A DNA stretch of 64,000 nucleotides from assembly GCA_038501625.1 (NCBI GenBank), contig JAZAYU010000012.1, positions 4,712,001 to 4,776,000 of the forward strand, read 5' to 3'. The notes beneath the pieces are model-generated. The model saw only the letters and a program-made list of their open reading frames with translations, was not told the origin of the DNA and searched no databases. This document shows positions 46,598-58,000 of the stretch, piece after piece (position 1 is the stretch's first letter; every line of letters starts with the position of its first letter). This DNA comes from Corbicula japonica. Taxonomy: Eukaryota > Mollusca > Bivalvia > Venerida > Cyrenidae. The translations under genes and the position numbers were made by a program.

Positions 46598-47351
46598 CTT
46601 TTACCAATGACTGGGTCGCTTTTTGTTTCGACAATTAAGCTTGTCCCAACTTCTTTTACTTAAGTTTGAACTTTGCAAATACTAAATAAAACTGGTGTTA
46701 CTTTAATGTAGCTTAACAGTTACCTTAAATGAAGGTATGGGATGTTGTAACATTGAATGTCTGAAGGTTTAACCTTAAATGTAGGTGTTTAGTTGTTACC
46801 TTTAATACAAAGTGTAACCCTTATCCTTCCATACAATATCACTTACAGCGTCATCTTTAGACGATTTTTTTTCTGAAGGCAAGATGGACTTGTTTCGTTT
46901 CAATTTGCGCCATTGATTTAACGGTTCCTAGTTGAAAATGGTATTCACTCAAATTAAGGTGCCGGTTATCACGAAATATAAGCAATACTGACTCTTCTTA
47001 AGTCTTTCTTAGGAAAAATCAGCCTCCAAACCCGAATTTTGTTGATTTCTTCCTGTCATCCTTATCAAAATACTCCCAGAACTATGGGCGGCCAACACCG
47101 CCAAAAATGAATAATTTGCTTTAATTCAATCATACCACAAACACATCGGGGAACAAATCCGTTCAAATCGTACACAAATGTTGCAAAGAAAGACTTTAAT
47201 TGTCAAAAAATGCAATTTCTGCTTCAATTTGGTGTATTTACAAACCACGCAGCGATATTTCTCCTTAAAGAAGATATCAAGTAATCCAATTCAATGGAAA
47301 GCCATTAGAAACGGTGCTTATTCTGCATAAATTGAATGCATGAACACAATC
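46598..47351. other. Intergenic DNA
   Basis: Nothing recognised apart from weak GTTACCTT/AAGGTAAC-like words at 46720-46810. Confidence 0.5.
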
Positions 47352-47710
47352 AATTCGATGCAACCTCGTTCAATTCGGTGCAACCTTGTTTAATTTGGTG
47401 CAACCTCGTTCAATTCGGTGTAACCTCGTTTAATTCGGTGCAACCTCGTTCAATTCGCTGCAACCTCGTTTAATTTGGTGCAACCTCTTTCGATTCGGTG
47501 CAACCTCGTTCAGTTCGGTACAACCTCGTTCAATTCGGTGCAACCTCGTTCAATTCGGTGCAACCTCGTTTAATTTGGTGCAACCTCGTTCAATTCTGTG
47601 CAACCTCGTTTAATTCGGTGCAACCTCGTTTAATTTGGTGCAACATCGTTCAATTTGGTGCAACCTCGTTCAATTCGATACAACTTCGTTCAATTCGGAG
47701 CAGCTTCGTT
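47352..47710. repeat. 20-bp minisatellite, about 18 units
   Basis: Unit TTCAATTCGGTGCAACCTCG with T/C changes. Unrelated in sequence to the other 20-bp array at 4.4-8.8 kb. Confidence 0.95.
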
Positions 47711-47720
47711 TCAAAGAACG

Positions 47721-47828
47721 GTGACCAAGATCGTTAAACTTAAACTTGGAACCAGTCTCAGATCTCCAGTATCTGACTGGTTGAAATGTGACTGGTCTCC
47801 AAACTCAAGTTTTATGATCTTGAGCCCG
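47721..47828. mobile_element. Element B, shortened copy
   Basis: GACCAAGATCGTTAAACTTA ... CTCAAGTTTTATGATCTTGA; centre deleted. Confidence 0.65.
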
Positions 47829-47868
47829 AGTGTGTAAAGGTAATAAAATGCTGTATCAGCAATGATAA

Positions 47869-48116
47869 TCCGAACGGCTGAAGTCGAACATTAAAGCGCT
47901 AAAGATTGAAGATGCATGTTGTGCATTCTGATCTTGATCTACACTGGTCGCTTAAAGAGCCATTATATTATTTCTGACTAATTGGAATGTGGTATCCAAT
48001 TAGCCAGACATAATCTAATGGCTCTTAAAACGACCAGTGTAGATCCTGATCAGAATGCACAACATGCAGTTTCAATTTTTAAGTTCATTTGCTATGTTCG
48101 ACTTCAGCCGTTCGGA
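47869..48116. mobile_element. 248-bp foldback carrying a MITE-A-like core
   Basis: Ends TCCGAACGGCTGAAGTCGAA and the exact inverse; the arms run to the centre with few mismatches. The inner part CTGATCTTGATCTACACTGG and its partner equals the MITE-A core, but the outer arms are different. Confidence 0.8.
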
Positions 48117-48133
48117 AAGTAACACGCGACACA

Positions 48134-48300
48134 CGGTCGGAAGGAACACATGACACACATAGATCATACGGTCGGAAGGAACACATGACACACATAGATC
48201 ATACGGTTGGAATGAACACATGACACACATAGATCACACGGTCGGAAGGAACACATTACACACATAGATCACACGGTCGGAAGGAACACATGAGTAACAT
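48134..48300. repeat. 35-bp minisatellite, about 4-5 units
   Basis: Unit CGGTCGGAAGGAACACATGA + CACACATAGATCATA. Confidence 0.92.
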
Positions 48301-48624
48301 CATGTGAAATTTGACAATATTTGACAAGTTTACATATTAGCATGAAGTTATTTCATAAAATTTAACTTTTTTATCATCATTATTAAATTTTCCAAAAAAG
48401 AACTAGAATGAACCAATGAATTTGGAAATCATTATTGATTGATGACATCTTGTTGGTTTCGTTTAAAAACACCTATTCTCGTGAGAACTTTTGAATCATT
48501 TAGTATGAATAACTTTTTAATATTTATTATGAATATCTTTTTAATATTTAGTATGAATAAGCTTAAGCAGAACTGAGACCCATGGGAAAATATGAACATG
48601 TATAAAATAAAGCACTACAGCTAG

Positions 48625-48852
48625 ATCCTTTTCCTCCATATATACGCATTTTATCGCATGTGCGACCAGTGTAGATCCAGATCAGCTGGCACAGCTGTGC
48701 CGTCAGATCAGGGTCGACACTGTTCGCTTTTTGGTCAGAGATAACCTAATAAATCCAAAAGCGAACATTGTAGATCCTGATCTGACGGCACAGATGTGAA
48801 TCTACACTGTTCGCCCATATGCGATAAAGATGTATCTATGGAGTTATAAGGG
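48625..48852. mobile_element. MITE-A copy
   Basis: CCTTTTCCTCCATATATACG at the left, TATGGAGTTATAAGGG at the right; a deletion in the right core. Confidence 0.8.
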
Positions 48853-49069
48853 ATAGTTAATACATTTGAAATTCTTAGATCCCGAAATATAACTAAAGCT
48901 TGTACAAGCAAATACAATTCTTGTGCTATATATAAAACTACCATATAGCTTGAGATATATATAAAAACCATAAAAACTGGGATGGTTTTATTGTGTGGAT
49001 TACCTGCCCGTACCACTACGTTATCGTGAAAAGTACGATGGGAATCAAACGCGATGGTTTTAGTGATAG

Positions 49070-49190
49070 CTTAGTTCCGGGTCGGTTTATGTGATAATTT
49101 AGTTCCGGGTCGTACCGTTAAGTTCCGGGTCGGTTTTAGTGATAGTTTAGTTCCGGGTCGTAGCGTTTAGTTCCGGGTCGTACCGTCCCT
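49070..49190. repeat. AGTTCCGGGTCG short repeats
   Basis: Six copies of AGTTCCGGGTCG with irregular spacers (GTTTTAGTGATAGTTT or TACCGTT). Confidence 0.85.
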
Positions 49191-49838
49191 AAGTAGTTCC
49201 TTAAAATTGCGAATTTAACATTAAACGGTAATTGCTGCTTAATAGTTTGTAACCAGTGGGAACGGTTTAATTGCTGAATGACATTTCTATAGAAATTAAA
49301 CTATTATGCAAAGCTGGTCTACATATTTAGCTGCACTTTTTTGTCGGTGGCGGAGGAAGACAAAGTGATCAACAACTTGGTTTTTATAGACTGCTGCGCA
49401 GCAACACTCATTTTCTTTATCAATCTATGTAGGCCTAATACCGGTCAACCAATTTTAGAAAGGCGGTGTTTTCAAATGATCTGGATCTATAATAATTTTT
49501 TACTCAATAAAACATGTGAACAGATTTTAATAATGTCGTCTAATTAGAGAAATTAAAAAAAAATGCGAATAACGACTACATAGTCCTGTAAATAAATTGT
49601 CACTGGAATTGTCGGAATTGCATCTTGGGTACAACGTGCTGTTTCCATGCAAACTGTATTGTTTTCTTCTTCTATTTACGACATTAAGTAAAGTTTGTCC
49701 ATTTTGTTCACTGTCAACAGTCGGTAAATTCTCTCTAGATTAAAGTGCCATGATCTCTTCGAAATTTGGACGGTTGTGATTAGTGGTGGCACCAGTAAAG
49801 GCGTCTCCGATCCTTGACCGATGGTAGGCCTATGCTCT

Positions 49839-49878
<40 letters not shown>

Positions 49879-51027
49879 TTTTTCTTTCCTTCTTTCTCTC
49901 TTAGAATAAGATTATAAGCGCATTAATTTGACGTTAAGGTAGAACGCGAACCAAAATGTTTTTTCGAGTTTCCTCACGAAATTTCGCATACATGTAACTG
50001 AGCATATGCCTGATTTGGATGCGTGATTACTTTTTTGGTATTCTTAGCCGTTTCGAAACTACATAGCAAACAAGCCTTCAACGTACGCCACTAACGTCAC
50101 TTTTGAGACGTCTGTCAAATTTCCAGCGTTCAAGCAACAAAAGCCAATAATTTAGTCAATTTTGCGTTCATTGCTACGAAATTTCCTCACCTAGTCCGTC
50201 TTACAAATTACTTCATGTACATATGTTTTTCCTATCCGTGGCTCACGTTTTACAAATTTAATGCGTCTTTAACCTCAGTTTTTCAGAGACAAAATGGCGT
50301 CGCGTTTTGCTTAAAAATTCGCGGTTTTCGTTGATTTTTTTTTAACTCTATTGATTAAAAAATTACGACAAAACGTTTGATATCAAGAAAAGTATACCTT
50401 ACCACCATCATGTTCGCTCAATATCAATTTATCTTACCCCTCTATCTACTTTCATTTGACGTTTAAAATACTTGTGTGTTCGGCAAATGTAGTTAATAGG
50501 CCTAATATTATGTAAAAATATTTTTAAAGAAAATAATAAAATTTGGTATATCCTGATACAATTCAGATATTGTTTTTGGCTAATAATTCCTGTCAAGGCA
50601 CATGTCTCTCAAACAACACCATCGAAGAATGTAAATGGCTGTAAATCGCCGTATTTGTTGTTACTGAACTAAAATAGTGGCGCACAGAATTATTTTACAT
50701 CCATTCATAATTCGAATATGTAACCTTACTTTCAAGTTTAAAACTAAGATATTTAAGAACTATTAACCCTAACATTAAAAACTGTAACACTTTAAACCTG
50801 GGAGAGTAGATATTTTCACAATGATAACATACCCGAGTCTGTCTTTTAGCAAAACATTTAGATCTATGCATAATTATTTCCCTTTAAATCAAACAACCCA
50901 TTTTCTTGAATGTGCAGATTTTAGATTTTTACGGCCGTTTTTTACAAGTCTTTTTAGAATATGGAGACACTTTTCAAGCAGGTTTAACACTGGCCGCGAA
51001 AAGTAACTACAGTTGTTCAGGTATTTA
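49191..51027. other. Intergenic DNA
   Basis: No credible coding exon; contains the TTTC microsatellite listed separately. Confidence 0.5.
49838..49900. repeat. (TTTC)n microsatellite
   Basis: About 14 CTTT units with a few interruptions at the right end. Confidence 0.95.
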
Positions 51028-51485
51028 GGTTATACACTACTAATTCAATTTCCATAGACTTCCATTATAACCTTTCATTAATTTCTGAATTTACTATTGG
51101 GTCAAGCCCTTAAAATCATACAATTCTCAAGAGAACCAACCTAGACACACCATAAAATACCAATTCCACCATAGCATGACCAATAAACTTTTTCGGCATT
51201 TTAGCCAGAAGTGTATCACCCCAGTCTCTGCGGAACTTTTGTTTACATTCTGTCAAAAATGATAGCTATTTTTAAAGTTGAATTTCACTTTTTTTTCATT
51301 ATCAATTTCATATTATTTGTTTTCAAATAACTACAAAATCATTATATTTTCTCAAAATAATTTTCTTTTTAAAATATTTATTTTCATTTTCTACCAATCA
51401 GGCTTGACTTCCTGTAACTAGTCCGCAAATTCCCTGCACAAAATTATTTAGAGGCCTGATCACCAATATTTAGTGGTGTATAACC
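51028..51485. mobile_element. Possible 458-bp MITE
   Basis: GGTTATACACTACTAAT and, inverted, TTTAGTGGTGTATAACC; about 17-bp termini with one or two mismatches. No coding capacity. Confidence 0.45.
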
Positions 51486-51845
51486 AGTAGCGGATAGCTA
51501 AGCAGATTACCGTTTTACGGGTCTTTTAAAGTAGAAATTCTACAAATAAATATCATCCAACAGACAAATGTGTTCTCTCTTAAAAACATCATTCTTTTTA
51601 AACTTTTGTGATAACTTTCCTGCTCCAGGTTTTGTATATGATATACATGGATTGAGGCAGTATCGGATCGCTTAGGGGAGTATGGGATAGTTAGTGTAAG
51701 TCACTGAATGGGCTTCTCAAACCAATCCAAAAATTGTATTTTTATTATGACATGTTCTTAAACATGTGCAGGGGTTTATTAAATAAAAACAGGCCTGCCA
51801 AAAGTTTATCATTGTAAATTAGGAGATTTTTGACTGAATAGATAA

Positions 51846-52004
51846 TAATGATGATGATGATGGTGGGGGTGATGCTGCTGGTGTTGTTGTTTTAATGTCT
51901 TGTTGCAGCATTAAACTATGACTGTGACTATGAAAAATGTTGCTGCTGCTGCGGATGATGATGATGATGATGATAAAGGTGATGATGATGATGATGATGA
52001 TGAT
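51846..52004. repeat. (GAT)n / (ATG)n microsatellite tract
   Basis: Three runs of GAT repeats (about 51847, 51955, 51982) just left of the 342-bp satellite. Confidence 0.93.
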
Positions 52005-52064
52005 ATTTTCTCATAATCTCCTTTATAATTATGTTATTCACAGAATTTATATATGGATTATGTT

Positions 52065-55000
52065 CACTTGATGAATTTTTGAAATTTCCGTCAGGTACGG
52101 ACCTTACGAAAAATGTCAATTTGGATGATTTTTTCAGCGGCAAGATTTCGCAATGAATGATGGTCCACTTTGAAGCTGGCATCACACCGGTCAAGAAAAG
52201 GTACATGATGACCTACTTTTCTGTTCATTTGAGCAAGCTAGGGGGTGCGGTGGGGTGGGGGGTGCTGGGGGGCGGTAGCACCTGCACTACAGTGCTGAAC
52301 CCAAATTTTTTTCCTTCAGAGATATCAAGGTGGGATTTCTTGGGCACACTAAGACACTCATATGTGATGTCAGATTTCATTTTGGAGTGAATTGGGAGAC
52401 TTTGTGCACTTGATGAATTTTTGAAATTTCCGTCAGGTACGGACCTTACGAAAAATGTCAATTTGGATGATTTTTTCAGCGGCAAGATTTCGCAATGAAT
52501 GATGGTCCACTTTGAAGCTGGCATCACACCGGTCAAGAAAAGGTACATGATGACCTACTTTTCTGTTCATTTGAGCAAGCTAGGGGGTGCGGTGGGGTGG
52601 GGGGTGCTGGGGGGCGGTAGCACCTGCACTACAGTGCTGAACCCAAATTTTTTTCCTTCAGAGATATCAAGGTGGGATTTCTTGGGCACACTAAGACACT
52701 CATATGTGATGTCAGATTTCATTTTGGAGTGAATTGGGAGACTTTGTGCACTTGATGAATTTTTGAAATTTCCGTCAGGTACGGACCTTACGAAAAATGT
52801 CAATTTGGATGATTTTTTCAGCGGCAAGATTTCGCAATGAATGATGGTCCACTTTGAAGCTGGCATCACACCGGTCAAGAAAAGGTACATGATGACCTAC
52901 TTTTCTGTTCATTTGAGCAAGCTAGGGGGTGCGGTGGGGTGGGGGGTGCTGGGGGGCGGTAGCACCTGCACTACAGTGCTGAACCCAAATTTTTTTCCTT
53001 CAGAGATATCAAGGTGGGATTTCTTGGGCACACTAAGACACTCATATGTGATGTCAGATTTCATTTTGGAGTGAATTGGGAGACTTTGTGCACTTGATGA
53101 ATTTTTGAAATTTCCGTCAGGTACGGACCTTACGAAAAATGTCAATTTGGATGATTTTTTCAGCGGCAAGATTTCGCAATGAATGATGGTCCACTTTGAA
53201 GCTGGCATCACACCGGTCAAGAAAAGGTACATGATGACCTACTTTTCTGTTCATTTGAGCAAGCTAGGGGGTGCGGTGGGGTGGGGGGTGCTGGGGGGCG
53301 GTAGCACCTGCACTACAGTGCTGAACCCAAATTTTTTTCCTTCAGAGATATCAAGGTGGGATTTCTTGGGCACACTAAGACACTCATATGTGATGTCAGA
53401 TTTCATTTTGGAGTGAATTGGGAGACTTTGTGCACTTGATGAATTTTTGAAATTTCCGTCAGGTACGGACCTTACGAAAAATGTCAATTTGGATGATTTT
53501 TTCAGCGGCAAGATTTCGCAATGAATGATGGTCCACTTTGAAGCTGGCATCACACCGGTCAAGAAAAGGTACATGATGACCTACTTTTCTGTTCATTTGA
53601 GCAAGCTAGGGGGTGCGGTGGGGTGGGGGGTGCTGGGGGGCGGTAGCACCTGCACTACAGTGCTGAACCCAAATTTTTTTCCTTCAGAGATATCAAGGTG
53701 GGATTTCTTGGGCACACTAAGACACTCATATGTGATGTCAGATTTCATTTTGGAGTGAATTGGGAGACTTTGTGCACTTGATGAATTTTTGAAATTTCCG
53801 TCAGGTACGGACCTTACGAAAAATGTCAATTTGGATGATTTTTTCAGCGGCAAGATTTCGCAATGAATGATGGTCCACTTTGAAGCTGGCATCACACCGG
53901 TCAAGAAAAGGTACATGATGACCTACTTTTCTGTTCATTTGAGCAAGCTAGGGGGTGCGGTGGGGTGGGGGGTGTTGGGGGGCGGTAGCACCTGCACTAC
54001 AGTGCTGAACCCAAATTTTTTTCCTTCAGAGATATCAAGGTGGGATTTCTTGGGCACACTAAGACACTCATATGTGATGTCAGATTTCATTTTGGAGTGA
54101 ATTGGGAGACTTTGTGCACTTGATGAATTTTTGAAATTTCCGTCAGGTACGGACCTTACGAAAAATGTCAATTTGGATGATTTTTTCAGCGGCAAGATTT
54201 CGCAATGAATGATGGTCCACTTTGAAGCTGGCATCACACCGGTCAAGAAAAGGTACATGATGACCTACTTTTCTGTTCATTTGAGCAAGCTAGGGGGTGC
54301 GGTGGGGTGGGGGGTGCTGGGGGGCGGTAGCACCTGCACTACAGTGCTGAACCCAAATTTTTTTCCTTCAGAGATATCAAGGTGGGATTTCTTGGGCACA
54401 CTAAGACACTCATATGTGATGTCAGATTTCATTTTGGAGTGAATTGGGAGACTTTGTGCACTTGATGAATTTTTGAAATTTCCGTCAGGTACGGACCTTA
54501 CGAAAAATGTCAATTTGGATGATTTTTTCAGCGGCAAGATTTCGCAATGAATGATGGTCCACTTTGAAGCTGGCATCACACCGGTCAAGAAAAGGTACAT
54601 GATGACCTACTTTTCTGTTCATTTGAGCAAGCTAGGGGGTGCGGTGGGGTGGGGGGTGCTGGGGGGCGGTAGCACCTGCACTACAGTGCTGAACCCAAAT
54701 TTTTTTCCTTCAGAGATATCAAGGTGGGATTTCTTGGGCACACTAAGACACTCATATGTGATGTCAGATTTCATTTTGGAGTGAATTGGGAGACTTTGTG
54801 CACTTGATGAATTTTTGAAATTTCCGTCAGGTACGGACCTTACGAAAAATGTCAATTTGGATGATTTTTTCAGCGGCAAGATTTCGCAATGAATGATGGT
54901 CCACTTTGAAGCTGGCATCACACCGGTCAAGAAAAGGTACATGATGACCTACTTTTCTGTTCATTTGAGCAAGCTAGGGGGTGCGGTGGGGTGGGGGGTG

Positions 55001-58000
55001 CTGGGGGGCGGTAGCACCTGCACTACAGTGCTGAACCCAAATTTTTTTCCTTCAGAGATATCAAGGTGGGATTTCTTGGGCACACTAAGACACTCATATG
55101 TGATGTCAGATTTCATTTTGGAGTGAATTGGGAGACTTTGTGCACTTGATGAATTTTTGAAATTTCCGTCAGGTACGGACCTTACGAAAAATGTCAATTT
55201 GGATGATTTTTTCAGCGGCAAGATTTCGCAATGAATGATGGTCCACTTTGAAGCTGGCATCACACCGGTCAAGAAAAGGTACATGATGACCTACTTTTCT
55301 GTTCATTTGAGCAAGCTAGGGGGTGCGGTGGGGTGGGGGGTGCTGGGGGGCGGTAGCACCTGCACTACAGTGCTGAACCCAAATTTTTTTCCTTCAGAGA
55401 TATCAAGGTGGGATTTCTTGGGCACACTAAGACACTCATATGTGATGTCAGATTTCATTTTGGAGTGAATTGGGAGACTTTGTGCACTTGATGAATTTTT
55501 GAAATTTCCGTCAGGTACGGACCTTACGAAAAATGTCAATTTGGATGATTTTTTCAGCGGCAAGATTTCGCAATGAATGATGGTCCACTTTGAAGCTGGC
55601 ATCACACCGGTCAAGAAAAGGTACATGATGACCTACTTTTCTGTTCATTTGAGCAAGCTAGGGGGTGCGGTGGGGTGGGGGGTGCTGGGGGGCGGTAGCA
55701 CCTGCACTACAGTGCTGAACCCAAATTTTTTTCCTTCAGAGATATCAAGGTGGGATTTCTTGGGCACACTAAGACACTCATATGTGATGTCAGATTTCAT
55801 TTTGGAGTGAATTGGGAGACTTTGTGCACTTGATGAATTTTTGAAATTTCCGTCAGGTACGGACCTTACGAAAAATGTCAATTTGGATGATTTTTTCAGC
55901 GGCAAGATTTCGCAATGAATGATGGTCCACTTTGAAGCTGGCATCACACCGGTCAAGAAAAGGTACATGATGACCTACTTTTCTGTTCATTTGAGCAAGC
56001 TAGGGGGTGCGGTGGGGTGGGGGGTGCTGGGGGGCGGTAGCACCTGCACTACAGTGCTGAACCCAAATTTTTTTCCTTCAGAGATATCAAGGTGGGATTT
56101 CTTGGGCACACTAAGACACTCATATGTGATGTCAGATTTCATTTTGGAGTGAATTGGGAGACTTTGTGCACTTGATGAATTTTTGAAATTTCCGTCAGGT
56201 ACGGACCTTACGAAAAATGTCAATTTGGATGATTTTTTCAGCGGCAAGATTTCGCAATGAATGATGGTCCACTTTGAAGCTGGCATCACACCGGTCAAGA
56301 AAAGGTACATGATGACCTACTTTTCTGTTCATTTGAGCAAGCTAGGGGGTGCGGTGGGGTGGGGGGTGCTGGGGGGCGGTAGCACCTGCACTACAGTGCT
56401 GAACCCAAATTTTTTTCCTTCAGAGATATCAAGGTGGGATTTCTTGGGCACACTAAGACACTCATATGTGATGTCAGATTTCATTTTGGAGTGAATTGGG
56501 AGACTTTGTGCACTTGATGAATTTTTGAAATTTCCGTCAGGTACGGACCTTACGAAAAATGTCAATTTGGATGATTTTTTCAGCGGCAAGATTTCGCAAT
56601 GAATGATGGTCCACTTTGAAGCTGGCATCACACCGGTCAAGAAAAGGTACATGATGACCTACTTTTCTGTTCATTTGAGCAAGCTAGGGGGTGCGGTGGG
56701 GTGGGGGGTGCTGGGGGGCGGTAGCACCTGCACTACAGTGCTGAACCCAAATTTTTTTCCTTCAGAGATATCAAGGTGGGATTTCTTGGGCACACTAAGA
56801 CACTCATATGTGATGTCAGATTTCATTTTGGAGTGAATTGGGAGACTTTGTGCACTTGATGAATTTTTGAAATTTCCGTCAGGTACGGACCTTACGAAAA
56901 ATGTCAATTTGGATGATTTTTTCAGCGGCAAGATTTCGCAATGAATGATGGTCCACTTTGAAGCTGGCATCACACCGGTCAAGAAAAGGTACATGATGAC
57001 CTACTTTTCTGTTCATTTGAGCAAGCTAGGGGGTGCGGTGGGGTGGGGGGTGCTGGGGGGCGGTAGCACCTGCACTACAGTGCTGAACCCAAATTTTTTT
57101 CCTTCAGAGATATCAAGGTGGGATTTCTTGGGCACACTAAGACACTCATATGTGATGTCAGATTTCATTTTGGAGTGAATTGGGAGACTTTGTGCACTTG
57201 ATGAATTTTTGAAATTTCCGTCAGGTACGGACCTTACGAAAAATGTCAATTTGGATGATTTTTTCAGCGGCAAGATTTCGCAATGAATGATGGTCCACTT
57301 TGAAGCTGGCATCACACCGGTCAAGAAAAGGTACATGATGACCTACTTTTCTGTTCATTTGAGCAAGCTAGGGGGTGCGGTGGGGTGGGGGGTGCTGGGG
57401 GGCGGTAGCACCTGCACTACAGTGCTGAACCCAAATTTTTTTCCTTCAGAGATATCAAGGTGGGATTTCTTGGGCACACTAAGACACTCATATGTGATGT
57501 CAGATTTCATTTTGGAGTGAATTGGGAGACTTTGTGCACTTGATGAATTTTTGAAATTTCCGTCAGGTACGGACCTTACGAAAAATGTCAATTTGGATGA
57601 TTTTTTCAGCGGCAAGATTTCGCAATGAATGATGGTCCACTTTGAAGCTGGCATCACACCGGTCAAGAAAAGGTACATGATGACCTACTTTTCTGTTCAT
57701 TTGAGCAAGCTAGGGGGTGCGGTGGGGTGGGGGGTGCTGGGGGGCGGTAGCACCTGCACTACAGTGCTGAACCCAAATTTTTTTCCTTCAGAGATATCAA
57801 GGTGGGATTTCTTGGGCACACTAAGACACTCATATGTGATGTCAGATTTCATTTTGGAGTGAATTGGGAGACTTTGTGCACTTGATGAATTTTTGAAATT
57901 TCCGTCAGGTACGGACCTTACGAAAAATGTCAATTTGGATGATTTTTTCAGCGGCAAGATTTCGCAATGAATGATGGTCCACTTTGAAGCTGGCATCACA

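Noticed and set aside
47498..47737. Open frame with FNSVQPRLIW repeats
   Set aside because: Pure translation of the 20-bp minisatellite.
50821..51006. 61-codon open frame starting MITYPSLSF
   Set aside because: Short, no recognised similarity, no splice context; expected by chance in this much A+T-rich DNA.
52138..52436. Splice-like signals in satellite units (TTTTTCAG ... GTACAT; CCTTCAG ... GTACGG) enclosing 63 and 117 nt
   Set aside because: All three frames of the 63-nt piece and of the 117-nt piece contain stops, so they are not coding exons. Polypyrimidine-AG and GT sites are common by chance.
52225..52548. 107-codon minus-strand and 77-codon plus-strand open frames in each satellite unit
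   Set aside because: They recur because the units are identical, end in every unit, match nothing I know, and the first unit's version runs into microsatellite translation. No evidence of selection can be seen when all copies are identical.
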